Assembly: GCF_900114915.1 (NCBI RefSeq) | Contig: NZ_FOUS01000010.1 | Location: 186,001 to 250,000 of the forward strand | DNA length: 64,000 bases | Origin: Bradyrhizobium sp. Rc3b | GTDB taxonomy: Bacteria; Pseudomonadota; Alphaproteobacteria; Rhizobiales; Xanthobacteraceae | Reading direction: 5' to 3' | Shown: positions 45,399 through 55,212 of the stretch, in pieces | Numbering within the stretch: position 1 is the stretch's first letter | How the letters are laid out: each line of letters begins with the position of its first letter | The notes under the pieces: generated by a model | Database searches by the model: none | The model's input: the letters and a program-made list of their open reading frames with translations, nothing else | What the model was told of the DNA's origin: nothing | Translations under genes and position numbers: made by a program

Positions 45399-45412
45399 AT
45401 GAGATAGATCAA
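45399..45412 (-). promoter_or_regulatory. near-consensus FixK2 box of the usp gene
   Basis: On the minus strand it reads TTGATCTATCTCAT: TTGA-N6-TCA(T), one mismatch from the FixK2 consensus. It lies 58 bases upstream of the usp start, the same distance as the boxes of fixN and fixG, which argues that it is functional. Confidence 0.65.
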
Positions 45413-45541
45413 GGAGGGCGCCGGCGCCCGACTTGCCGTCAATCGGCAAGCCGACAGAACTTGCCTCCGGCCCGGCCTTAGGCGACATTAGGGGAGCGGT
45501 AACCGCGTCCGGAGCCGCCGCATCAGGATGAGGAACATCAT

Positions 45542-47059
45542 TTGTCGCCGACCCGCGTAACGCACTCGCAGGACGACGGTGGGGGCGAACGTTTTCGCGT
45601 TCGGATCGAAGGGTTTGGCGTCGGCACCTGGGATCTCGACCTCGCGACACGGGAATTGGATTGGTCCGATACCGCCAGAGCCCTGCTCGGCGTCGAGCCG
45701 GGTCAGCCGGCGAGCTACGATCTCTTCCTGTCGCGGCTTCAACCGACGGACAGGGAGCGGGTCGAGAGCGCAATCAAGCGCGTTTCCGAGCGTGGCGGCA
45801 GCTTCGACGTGTCTTTCAAGGTCGCGAACACCTCAGGCAACGGGCAATGGATCCGCGCCCGGGCCGGACTCATTCGGGACGAAGCCGGCACGGCGCGTCA
45901 TCTCAGCGGCATCTTTCTCGACATCGACGAGGAAAAGCAGGTCGAGGAGGCGCTACGCACGCGCGAGACCCACCTCCGCTCGATTCTCCATACTATTCCC
46001 GACGCCATGATCGTCATCGACGGCCACGGCATCATGCAGCTGTTCAGCACGGCCGCGGAGCGCCTGTTCGGCTGGTCCGAGCACGAGGCGATCGGTCAGA
46101 ACGTCAGCATTCTGATGCCGGAGCCCGATCGCACCCGCCATGACGGCTACATCGCCCGCTACCGCTCCACGAACGATCCGCACATCATCGGCATCGGCCG
46201 CATCGTGACCGGGAAGCGCCGCGACGGCACGACCTTTCCGATGCACCTGTCGATCGGCGAGATGGAATCCGCCGGCGAGCCCTATTTCACCGGATTCGTC
46301 CGCGACCTCACCGAGCACCAGCAGACCCAGGCCCGGCTCCAGGAATTGCAATCCGAGCTGGTCCACGTCTCGCGACTGACCGCGATGGGCGAAATGGCCT
46401 CCGCGCTCGCCCACGAGCTCAACCAGCCGCTGGCCGCGATCAGCAATTACATGAAGGGATCGCGGCGGCTGCTCGCCGGCAGCACCGACGCGAACACGCC
46501 GAAGATCGAAAGCGCGCTGGATCGCGCGGCGGAGCAGGCCTTGCGCGCCGGTCAGATCATCCGGCGTCTGCGCGACTTCGTCTCGCGCGGCGAGTCGGAG
46601 AAGCGGGTCGAGAGCCTGTCCAAGCTGATCGAGGAGGCCGGCGCGCTCGGGCTCGCCGGCGCGCGCGAGCAGAACGTGCAGCTCCGCTTCAGCCTCGATC
46701 CCGACGCCGATCTCGTCCTCGCCGACCGGGTGCAGATCCAGCAGGTGCTGGTCAATCTGTTCCGCAACGCGCTGGAGGCGATGGCGCAGTCGTCGCGCCG
46801 CGAGCTCGTCGTGGCCAACACCCGCGTCGCCGACGACATGATCGAGGTGGAGGTCTCCGACACCGGCTCCGGCTTCCAGGGCGACGTCATTCCAAACCTG
46901 TTTCAGACCTTCTTCACCACCAAGGAAACCGGCATGGGCGTGGGACTGTCCATCAGCCGCTCGATCATCGAGGCTCACGGCGGCCGCATGTGGGCCGAGA
47001 GCAATGCATCGGGCGGCGCGACATTCCGCTTTACCTTGCCGGCGACCGCCGAGAACTGA
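45542..47059 (+). CDS. fixL: oxygen sensor histidine kinase FixL
   Basis: A 505-residue soluble PAS kinase. PAS-A lies at about residues 20-135, the heme PAS at about 142-256, and the kinase core from about 275. With the TTG at 45542 as residue 1, the heme ligand is His200 (RTRHDGY), the FG-loop residues are His214, Ile215, Arg220 and Ile238, and the phosphorylated residue is His291 (ALAHELNQPLAAI). These are the numbers known for B. japonicum FixL, which fixes both identity and start. When O2 leaves the heme, the kinase becomes active and phosphorylates FixJ. Unlike Sinorhizobium FixL it has no membrane segments. Confidence 0.97.
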   Translation: MSPTRVTHSQDDGGGERFRVRIEGFGVGTWDLDLATRELDWSDTARALLGVEPGQPASYDLFLSRLQPTDRERVESAIKRVSERGGSFDVSFKVANTSGNGQWIRARAGLIRDEAGTARHLSGIFLDIDEEKQVEEALRTRETHLRSILHTIPDAMIVIDGHGIMQLFSTAAERLFGWSEHEAIGQNVSILMPEPDRTRHDGYIARYRSTNDPHIIGIGRIVTGKRRDGTTFPMHLSIGEMESAGEPYFTGFVRDLTEHQQTQARLQELQSELVHVSRLTAMGEMASALAHELNQPLAAISNYMKGSRRLLAGSTDANTPKIESALDRAAEQALRAGQIIRRLRDFVSRGESEKRVESLSKLIEEAGALGLAGAREQNVQLRFSLDPDADLVLADRVQIQQVLVNLFRNALEAMAQSSRRELVVANTRVADDMIEVEVSDTGSGFQGDVIPNLFQTFFTTKETGMGVGLSISRSIIEAHGGRMWAESNASGGATFRFTLPATAEN

Positions 47060-47076
47060 CTGACGAGAACCAATTC

Positions 47077-47694
47077 ATGACCACCAAGGGACATATCTAC
47101 GTCATCGACGACGATGCGGCGATGCGGGATTCGCTGAACTTCCTGCTGGATTCGGCCGGCTTCGGCGTCACGCTGTTCGACAATGCGCAGAGCTTCATCG
47201 ATGCCCTGCCCGGCCTCGCCTTCGGCTGCGTCGTCTCCGACGTGCGCATGCCGGGACTCGACGGGATCGAGCTGCTCAAGCGGATGAAGGCGCAGCAGAG
47301 CCCGTTTCCGATCCTGATCATGACCGGTCATGGCGACGTGCCGCTCGCGGTCGAGGCGATGAAGCTGGGGGCGGTCGACTTCCTGGAAAAGCCGTTCGAG
47401 GACGACCGCCTCACCACCATGATCGAATCGGCGATCCGCCAGGCCGAGCCCGCCGCCAAGAGCGACGCCGTCACGCAGGACATCGCCGCCCGCGTCGCCT
47501 CCTTGAGCCCCCGGGAGCGCCAGGTCATGGAGGGGCTGATCGCGGGCCTGTCCAACAAGCTGATCGCCCGCGAATACGACATCAGCCCGCGCACCATCGA
47601 GGTCTACCGCGCCAACGTCATGACCAAGATGCAAGCCAACAGCCTGTCGGAGCTGGTCCGCCTCGCAATGCGCGCCGGCATGCTCAACGATTGA
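47077..47694 (+). CDS. fixJ: response regulator FixJ
   Basis: A 205-residue two-domain regulator. The receiver (residues 5-120) has the acidic pocket IDDDAA, phospho-acceptor Asp55 (VVSDVRMPGLDG) and Lys in LEKPFED; the LuxR-type HTH is LSPRERQVMEGLIAGLSNKL followed by IAREYDISPRTIEVYRANVM. FixL phosphorylates it under low O2, and it then activates fixK2. It begins 17 bases after the fixL stop. I use ATG 47077; the longer frame overlaps fixL. Confidence 0.96.
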   Translation: MTTKGHIYVIDDDAAMRDSLNFLLDSAGFGVTLFDNAQSFIDALPGLAFGCVVSDVRMPGLDGIELLKRMKAQQSPFPILIMTGHGDVPLAVEAMKLGAVDFLEKPFEDDRLTTMIESAIRQAEPAAKSDAVTQDIAARVASLSPRERQVMEGLIAGLSNKLIAREYDISPRTIEVYRANVMTKMQANSLSELVRLAMRAGMLND

Positions 47695-47767
47695 GGCATG
47701 TCGGATAGAGGCAAACGGGATTGAGCCAAGTCAAGGCCCCTTCCCGGCGCCGTGCTAGCCAAGCAGC

Positions 47768-48184
47768 ATGATCGAGGTCGGTTCACATCACGAGCGGCCG
47801 TCGTCCTCAGCGCTCCCCACCGTCTACGTGGTCGATGATGATGCCGCCGTCCTGGGCTCTCTGCGGTTCCTGCTGGAAACCGACGGCTTTGCCGTGCGGA
47901 CCTTCAGGAGCGGCACCGCGCTGCTCAACGCCGGCGGCGCGCCCGGGGCGGACTGCTACGTGATCGACTACAAGATGCCCGACATCAACGGCATCGAGCT
48001 TGCGGGCCGCCTGCGCGAGGCCGACCGCGGCGCCCCCGTGATCCTGATCACCGGCTATCCGGACGAGAACATCTCGACCCGTGCGGCTGCGGCGGGCGTC
48101 AAAGACGTGGTTTTGAAGCCGCTTCTCGACGAAACCCTGATCAAGCGCATTCGCCGCGCGATTCAGGACCGCTCCCGCGCGTGA
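47768..48184 (+). CDS. stand-alone response regulator receiver protein
   Basis: A 138-residue single receiver domain without output domain. The acidic pair is in VVDDDAAVLG, the phospho-acceptor is Asp67 (CYVIDYKMPDINGIELA), and Lys is in VVLKPLLDE. It resembles the receiver of FixJ-like NarL/FixJ regulators. Position between fixJ and fixK2 is as in B. diazoefficiens. Single receivers can serve as phosphate sinks or intermediates for a kinase such as FixL, but which kinase feeds it is not known from sequence. It starts 73 bases after fixJ. Confidence 0.88.
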   Translation: MIEVGSHHERPSSSALPTVYVVDDDAAVLGSLRFLLETDGFAVRTFRSGTALLNAGGAPGADCYVIDYKMPDINGIELAGRLREADRGAPVILITGYPDENISTRAAAAGVKDVVLKPLLDETLIKRIRRAIQDRSRA

Positions 48185-48207
48185 CCTACGGGATTCTACG
48201 TAGGTAG
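48185..48207 (+). promoter_or_regulatory. probable FixJ binding region of fixK2
   Basis: An inverted repeat CCTACG (48185-48190) / CGTAGG (48199-48204) merges into CTACGTAGGTAGACCCCC. The ACGTAG/GTAG wording resembles FixJ sites upstream of fixK promoters. It lies about 80-100 bases upstream of the fixK2 start, and directly behind the receiver gene. The assignment rests on position and resemblance. Confidence 0.5.
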
Positions 48208-48225
48208 ACCCCCTTAAGATATCGC

Positions 48226-48238
48226 TCGAAATTTTCGA
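48226..48238. promoter_or_regulatory. 13-base palindrome in the fixK2 promoter region
   Basis: TCGAAA-T-TTTCGA is a perfect palindrome, about 50 bases upstream of the fixK2 start. It is not a FixK2 box. It may overlap the core promoter or serve another regulator of fixK2. Confidence 0.35.
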
Positions 48239-48287
48239 AGCCCCCGATACCGCGTACCAAAGCGTCATCACAACGGAGATGGCGCAG

Positions 48288-48986
48288 ATGCTCACCCAGA
48301 CCCTCAACACCCAGGCGATCAACACCCAGATTGTTGGCAAGATCGCCCCCGGCCATCCCGTTACCGACCAGTTCGGCGCCATCACCGGCCATGTCGGCCT
48401 CGTCGCCACCGAGTTCTCCTACCGCAAGGACGAGGAGATCTATGGCGAGGACGAGCCGGCCGAATATGTCTACCAGGTCGTGTCCGGCGCAGTGAGCAGC
48501 TACAAGCTCCTGTCCGACGGCCGCCGCCAGATCGGCGCCTTCCATCTTCCCGGCGACGTGTTCGGCCTCGAATCCGGTCCCGCTCACCGCCTTGCTGCCG
48601 AAGCCATCATCGACACCACCGTGCGTCTCGTGAAGCGCGCCAGCCTCGAGAAGGCCGCAGGCACCGACGTCCAGGTCGCCCGCAAGCTCTGGGCCATGAC
48701 CGCCTCCGAGCTGCGCCATGCCGAGGACCACATGCTGCTGCTGGGGCGCAAGACCGCGATGGAGCGCGTTGCGACCTTCCTGCTCGAAATGGACCGCCGC
48801 CTCGCCGTTGCCGGCATGATGGCGCTGCCGATGTGCCGCCGCGACATCGGCGACTATCTCGGCCTCACCCTCGAAACCGTGTCGCGCGCGCTGTCGCAGC
48901 TCCACGCCCAGGGCATTCTGGGCTTCTCCGGCGCCCGCCAGATCGTGTTGCGCAACCGCCAGCGCCTGCAACATCTCGACGCTTGA
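48288..48986 (+). CDS. fixK2: CRP/FNR-type regulator FixK2
   Basis: A 232-residue activator from ATG 48288. With this start its cysteine in LPMCRRDIGDYLG is residue 183, the oxidation-sensitive Cys183 described for B. diazoefficiens FixK2, and GGAG lies upstream at proper distance; a start three codons earlier (48279) would overlap the ribosome site. The N-terminal cyclic-nucleotide-like barrel lacks the FNR iron-sulfur cysteines. The C-terminal HTH is CRRDIGDYLGLTLETVSRAL with Glu/Ser/Arg for TTGA recognition. It activates fixNOQP, fixGHIS and other microaerobic genes. A strong terminator follows. Confidence 0.96.
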   Translation: MLTQTLNTQAINTQIVGKIAPGHPVTDQFGAITGHVGLVATEFSYRKDEEIYGEDEPAEYVYQVVSGAVSSYKLLSDGRRQIGAFHLPGDVFGLESGPAHRLAAEAIIDTTVRLVKRASLEKAAGTDVQVARKLWAMTASELRHAEDHMLLLGRKTAMERVATFLLEMDRRLAVAGMMALPMCRRDIGDYLGLTLETVSRALSQLHAQGILGFSGARQIVLRNRQRLQHLDA

Positions 48987-49018
48987 GCTTCGCCTGATCT
49001 TCCTCCTCCTACCCACTT

Positions 49019-49050
49019 GGCCGGCCGAACGCGTTTCGGCCGGCCTTTTT
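49019..49050 (+). terminator. Rho-independent terminator of fixK2
   Basis: GGCCGGCCGAA, a 5-base loop and TTCGGCCGGCC form an 11-pair stem followed by TTTTTCTTT, 33 bases after the fixK2 stop. Confidence 0.92.
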
Positions 49051-49064
49051 CTTTGGGCCGCGAA

Positions 49065-50351
49065 TCATGCCGTGCGCCGCGTCTCCGGCATCACGAAGAG
49101 AATCAGCAAGAGCCCGGTCGCGGCCACACCCGACAGCCCGATGAAGGCGGTCGCATTGCCGAACTTGTCGCTGACATAGCCTCCGAGCACCGTGCTCAGC
49201 GACGCGCCGATGCCGGTCGCGGTGCCGACGATGCCCTGCGCCAGGTTGAAATGGCCGCTGCCAAAGGCGACGTCGGCCACGATCAGCGGAATCATCACCG
49301 CGAACACCGCCGCGGTGATGCCGTCAAACACCTGCACGGCGACCAGCAGATACGGATCGCGCACGGTCGCAAACAACAGGCCGCGAATCGCCAGCGCACC
49401 GAACCCGATCAGCAGCAGCGGCCGCCTGCCCCACGCTTGCGCCTTGCGGCCGACCGTCGGTGACAGCAGCGCCACGATCGCTTGCGGAACGACGATGCAA
49501 AAGGCGACGAGCACTGTCGCCCATTGGGCGGACCGCGCCGTCACTGCACTCGCCATCAGTGGCATCATCGCGGCATTCGCGAGTTGCAGCAGCAGCACGC
49601 TGAGCGCGAAGACGATGAGCGGACGCTGCCGGATCAGGTGCCAGATGTTGGTGTCGCCGCGATCCGCCGATTCGCGCGGCATCTCGCCATGACAGCGGGC
49701 GATGTCGACCTCATTCTCACGGATGCGCGAGAGCGCGATCAGGGTGGGGATCGCGAGCAGGAAGGTGACCAGGAAGACCGAGCGGCTCGACAACAGATAG
49801 CCCGCGGTACCCATCACCGCCGCGGCAACGCCATTGCCGAGGGAGGCAAAGCGCGCGTTGCGGCCGAGCCGCTCGCTGATCGCGAACGGGCCGACCAGAC
49901 CAAGGCTGATCGCCGCAATCGCCGGCCCCAGCACGCAGCTCGCCGCCGCGTGCAAGGTGGCCGCGGCCACCACCACAGGAAAGATCGGCATCGCCGCATA
50001 GGCCAGCGCGCAAGCGCCGATGGTCGCGATCGCGAGGGCGGCGACCAGTCGCTCCGATTTCGCGGCATCGATGATCGCCCCGCCCGGCATCTGCCCGATC
50101 AACGCGACGATACCACCGATTGACAGCACGAGGCCGATCTCGACCTGGGTCCATTTCTGGGTCGTCAGATAGACCGCGATGAAGGGACCGAATCCGGTCT
50201 GCACGTCGGCGAGGAAGAAGATGAACCAGTCGAGGCCGCGCAGGCTCTGGCGCGACGGCGCAGGAATGCCCGCGGCCGATGGCGCGGCGACGTTGTCCTG
50301 CTCGGCGCGGCCGTCACGATCTGCATGGTTCGGCTTCCTCGACAACAGCAC
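49065..50351 (-). CDS. MFS transporter
   Basis: A 428-residue permease with 12 membrane segments and a long cytoplasmic N-terminus. The segment LDWFIFFLADVQTGFGPFIA in helix 1 and the loop GQMPGGAIIDAAKSERLVA after helix 2 are seen in a group of uncharacterised alphaproteobacterial MFS proteins. The start is a GTG at 50349-50351, with GGGAGG about 13 bases upstream; an internal start would shorten only the disordered N-terminus. It is convergent with fixK2. Substrate unknown. Confidence 0.85.
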   Translation of the reverse strand: MLLSRKPNHADRDGRAEQDNVAAPSAAGIPAPSRQSLRGLDWFIFFLADVQTGFGPFIAVYLTTQKWTQVEIGLVLSIGGIVALIGQMPGGAIIDAAKSERLVAALAIATIGACALAYAAMPIFPVVVAAATLHAAASCVLGPAIAAISLGLVGPFAISERLGRNARFASLGNGVAAAVMGTAGYLLSSRSVFLVTFLLAIPTLIALSRIRENEVDIARCHGEMPRESADRGDTNIWHLIRQRPLIVFALSVLLLQLANAAMMPLMASAVTARSAQWATVLVAFCIVVPQAIVALLSPTVGRKAQAWGRRPLLLIGFGALAIRGLLFATVRDPYLLVAVQVFDGITAAVFAVMIPLIVADVAFGSGHFNLAQGIVGTATGIGASLSTVLGGYVSDKFGNATAFIGLSGVAATGLLLILFVMPETRRTA

Positions 50352-50374
50352 AGGCGGTCAGCCCTCCCGGCACC

Positions 50375-50893
50375 TCACTGGATCGCTTGCAGCGGTTGAA
50401 GGCTGCCGGATGCGCCGAGCACGACGATCGGCGTGTCTTCCTTGTATTCGGGCGCGGCCGCGACCTGCGCTTTGGTCAGTTCCAGCGTGATGCTGTCTTT
50501 CTTGTTGGCAATCTTGCCGAAGCGCAATGCGTTCCAATCCACCACGATCTTGCGGCTGCCGACGCCGAGAAATCCGCCGAAATCGATGGCTGCGGCGCGG
50601 ACATGGCCGCCACGGTCGACGATGACGTCGACGATGCGGCCCATGTCTTCATCCGCGGCGCTACGCACGTCGCGGCCGAGCACGCCATGGGCCTCGCTCG
50701 CACCGATGATGGTCACCGACGGCGGCGGCGCTGCGTCCTTCGGCGTGACAGGGACGGCCGAGGTCGGCGACGGTACCGTCGGCGCTTTCGCCTCGCTCTG
50801 CCCTGCAGGCGGCTCCTCTGCGGCGCGCGACGTGGCCGCCGCCAGGCCCGCGACGATGGCTATGCCAAGGAACAACGCTCCGACCGCACGCAT
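50375..50893 (-). CDS. exported PRC-barrel domain protein
   Basis: A 172-residue protein with a signal peptide (MRAVGALFLGIAIVAGLAAA, cleaved near SRAAEE), a Pro/Ala-rich linker of about 35 residues, and a PRC-barrel (about residues 68-150: VLGRDVRSAADEDMGRIVDV, IVDRGGHVRAAAIDFGGFLG). PRC-barrel proteins in rhizobia are often stress-linked envelope or RNA-processing-related proteins; here the exported form suggests an envelope role. It is followed by the glucosidase gene, whose stop lies 20 bases upstream on the same strand, so they may form one operon. Confidence 0.82.
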   Translation of the reverse strand: MRAVGALFLGIAIVAGLAAATSRAAEEPPAGQSEAKAPTVPSPTSAVPVTPKDAAPPPSVTIIGASEAHGVLGRDVRSAADEDMGRIVDVIVDRGGHVRAAAIDFGGFLGVGSRKIVVDWNALRFGKIANKKDSITLELTKAQVAAAPEYKEDTPIVVLGASGSLQPLQAIQ

Positions 50894-50913
50894 GACACTC
50901 TCCCCGCGCGCCG

Positions 50914-53118
50914 CTAGCGCGCCAGCACGATCGACACCTGGATCTGGCCTCGCGTGCGCAATACTTCCAGCGCCACGTCGTCGCCGTGGCGGCTGACGCG
51001 AAGATCGACGCTGGATTCGCCGAGTCTGAGATCGCGCAGGATCACCTCGTTGAGGAACGCCGGCAGATGCGGGTTGCGCAGGCGAATCTCGCTGCGCGCC
51101 ACGTCGAACTCGATGCCGAGCGCCGCCTCCAGCAGCGTGAACGGCGTCGCGCTGGCCCAGGCCTGCGGCGCGCAGGCGACCGGATAGAGCGTCGGGCCGC
51201 GCCGCTTCTCGCGCCGGAAACCGCAGAACAATTCGGGCAACCGGCGCAAGTCCATATAGGTGGCGGCGTCGAACAGCCCCTTGAAGACATGAGCGACCGA
51301 ATGCTTGAGGCCGTAGCGCGCGAGCCCGAGCGCGATCAGCGCGTTGTCGTGCGGCCAGATCGACCCGTCATGATATGACATCGGGTTGTAGCGCACTTCG
51401 CCCTGCGCGACGGTGCGGATACCCCAGCCCGAGAAGAAATGCGGCCGCATCAGATCGGCGGCGACGAGGCGGGCACGGTCCTCGCGGATCATGCCGCTGA
51501 ACAGCACCTGGCCGGCGTTCGAAGTCCGCACCTTGCAGGGCCGCTTCCTGCCGTCGAGGGCGAGCGCGTAGGTGCCGAGCTCCTCGCACCAGAATGCCTT
51601 CTCGAAACGCTCGGCCAGCGTCCTGGCTTCGGCCTCGAGCTTGCGCACGCGGTCCGGCTTGCCGAGCCGCAGCGCGCAACGCGCGGCGAGCAGCTTGGCG
51701 GCGTAGACGTAGCCCTGGACTTCGGCGAGCGCGATGTTGCCTTCCGCAAGCTGGCCGTCGGCATGGAAGATCGCGTCGTAGGAATCCTTCCAACCCTGGT
51801 TGGCGAGTCCCTTCTCGGTGGCGCGCTGGTATTCGACGAAGCCGTCCTGGTCGGGATCGCCGGGACCGTTGATCCAGGCCAGCCCCGCCTCGATCGCCGG
51901 CCATAATTCGATCAAGGTCTTCTCGTCGCCGGTCCGTTCGAAATAGCTCCCGGCGAGCAGGACGAACAGCGCGGTCGAATCGACACTGCCGTAATATTGC
52001 GCGAACGGCACCTCGCGCAGCGCCGCCATCTCGCCGCCGCGCATCTCATGCAGGATCTTGCCCGGCGCGGCATCGGCGAGCGGATCTGTCGCCTTGGCCT
52101 GGAAATGCGCGAGCCGGCGCAAGACGCCCTTGGCGACGCGCGGATCGACCCACAGCATCTGGAGCGCGGTGATCAGGCCGTCGCGGCCGAACGTCGTCGA
52201 GTACCAGGGAATGCCGGCATAGGGATAACGCCCCTGCGGCGTCTCCGTCATCAGCATGTTGAGGTCGGCCATGGCCTGGCACAGCACCTCGTTGAAGATG
52301 TTATTAGAGGTCTCGATGCTGGCGGCGCCCATCGTGGACCGGCGCATCTCGCGGCGATGGGCGAGCAAGCCCCTGAAGAAGCGTGCGGGCTTCTCGGCGA
52401 CCGGACGGTTGCAGGATACGGCTACGAACAGCGATTTCGATTCATGAGGGTCAAGCTCGAGCTGCCAGGTCGCGGCATTCACCGACAGCCGCGTCGGACG
52501 CGGGTCGAAATGCAGGCCCGTAGTGCGCTCGGTGTCGTCGAGGCCGCGATATTCGAACAGCACGTCGGTCGGCCCGAGCAATTTGCTCGTGCCGGTCCCG
52601 CGGCGCGGACGGCGCTCGCCGCGGACCTCGAACAGATCGGCAAAGTCGTTGTCGAACAGCAGCGTCAGCTCGAAACTGGCGCGGCCGTCGCCGTGGTTTT
52701 GCACGCCGATGCGCTGATAGGCCGTGCCGCGCCACAGGAAAATCGTGCGCACGATGTGCAGCAGGTCCTTCTGGAAGACGAGGCGGCCCTGCCGGTAGAT
52801 GTCGGGATTGGTGAGATCGACGGTGAGCGCCGAATTGTCGTCGCGCAGGTTGGAGCCGAGCAACAGCGGCTGGAGATCGTCGAGCACGAGCTCCAGCCGC
52901 GCCAGATAGCGGGTGTCGTAGTGAAACAAGCCGTCCGGCCCGCCGGCCGACGCGCCGATGTCGCCATGGCTGTCGAGCACGATAAAGGTGTCGTCATGTT
53001 TCAGGGACCGCCGCGGCCGCGCGGCGGGCCCCGTCATCGGAATGTAGAACGTCTGCTCCGCGACGGCCTCCACCGTCTGCGATACGGAGATGATCTTGGT
53101 TACGGCTTCGGCTGCCAT
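50914..53118 (-). CDS. amylo-alpha-1,6-glucosidase / glycogen debranching-type enzyme
   Basis: A 734-residue protein with an N-terminal GDE_N_bis domain (LKHDDTFIVLDSHGDIGASA, PDGLFHYDTRYLARLELVLD) and a C-terminal (alpha/alpha)6 glucosidase domain of GH63/GDE_C type (GIPWYSTTFGRDGLITALQM, then PMSYHDGSIWPHDNALIALG). The acidic catalytic residues lie in GRDG and the HDGSIWPHD region. Such proteins are widespread in alphaproteobacteria and often sit next to glycosyltransferases and stress genes. True substrate may be glycogen branches or another alpha-glucan. No signal peptide. Confidence 0.88.
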   Translation of the reverse strand: MAAEAVTKIISVSQTVEAVAEQTFYIPMTGPAARPRRSLKHDDTFIVLDSHGDIGASAGGPDGLFHYDTRYLARLELVLDDLQPLLLGSNLRDDNSALTVDLTNPDIYRQGRLVFQKDLLHIVRTIFLWRGTAYQRIGVQNHGDGRASFELTLLFDNDFADLFEVRGERRPRRGTGTSKLLGPTDVLFEYRGLDDTERTTGLHFDPRPTRLSVNAATWQLELDPHESKSLFVAVSCNRPVAEKPARFFRGLLAHRREMRRSTMGAASIETSNNIFNEVLCQAMADLNMLMTETPQGRYPYAGIPWYSTTFGRDGLITALQMLWVDPRVAKGVLRRLAHFQAKATDPLADAAPGKILHEMRGGEMAALREVPFAQYYGSVDSTALFVLLAGSYFERTGDEKTLIELWPAIEAGLAWINGPGDPDQDGFVEYQRATEKGLANQGWKDSYDAIFHADGQLAEGNIALAEVQGYVYAAKLLAARCALRLGKPDRVRKLEAEARTLAERFEKAFWCEELGTYALALDGRKRPCKVRTSNAGQVLFSGMIREDRARLVAADLMRPHFFSGWGIRTVAQGEVRYNPMSYHDGSIWPHDNALIALGLARYGLKHSVAHVFKGLFDAATYMDLRRLPELFCGFRREKRRGPTLYPVACAPQAWASATPFTLLEAALGIEFDVARSEIRLRNPHLPAFLNEVILRDLRLGESSVDLRVSRHGDDVALEVLRTRGQIQVSIVLAR

Positions 53119-53138
53119 GAGCTGCTCCCCTGCGCCTT

Positions 53139-53148
53139 GTTTCGAAAC
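53139..53148. promoter_or_regulatory. short palindrome upstream of the glucosidase
   Basis: GTTTCGAAAC is a perfect 10-base palindrome, extended to TTGTTTCGAAACGCAA, 21 bases upstream of the glucosidase start. It could be an operator; no regulator gene is adjacent. Confidence 0.25.
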
Positions 53149-53176
53149 GCAACCAACGCGAACGCGACTGTTGGGT

Positions 53177-54940
<1,764 letters not shown>

Positions 54941-54989
54941 ATGGCTATCGCCCCGTTATGCTGATTTTCGTTTTGTTACTGATCGACTG

Positions 54990-55015
54990 AACATCGACCT
55001 CGTCGCCTCGGTTCC
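54990..55015 (-). promoter_or_regulatory. possible EcfG-type promoter of the ABC exporter
   Basis: On the minus strand GGAAC (55015-55011), 17 bases and TGTT (54993-54990). The consensus of the general stress sigma factor EcfG is GGAAC-N16/17-CGTT, so the -10 has one mismatch. It lies about 50 bases upstream of the exporter start. Confidence 0.45.
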
Positions 55016-55117
55016 CGGGCCGGGCGATCACGACATGCGGATGCGGACGATCTGAGAAGATGTCGTGGCAGCATCGAGACACCCGCGGACGTGTCGAAGA
55101 TGTAACGTTCGGAGGAA

Positions 55118-55142
55118 GGAACTTCGCAAGTGCGGGAACGTT
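55118..55142 (+). promoter_or_regulatory. EcfG-type (general stress) promoter of the glycosyltransferase
   Basis: GGAAC (55118-55122), 16 bases, CGTT (55139-55142) fits the EcfG consensus exactly. It lies 71 bases upstream of the glycosyltransferase start. A GGAACGTTCC palindrome overlaps its -10. Confidence 0.75.
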
Positions 55143-55212
55143 CCCTTGTCTGGCATGCCGGTGCCGTACTGGCGGGGGGTTTCAACCTTTATGATCGCAA
55201 GGAGATGGTGAG

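Noticed and set aside
53139..53148. GTTTCGAAAC palindrome as LacI-type operator
   Set aside because: Ten bases alone are too short and no LacI-type regulator is near; kept only as a low-confidence site, not as a finding.
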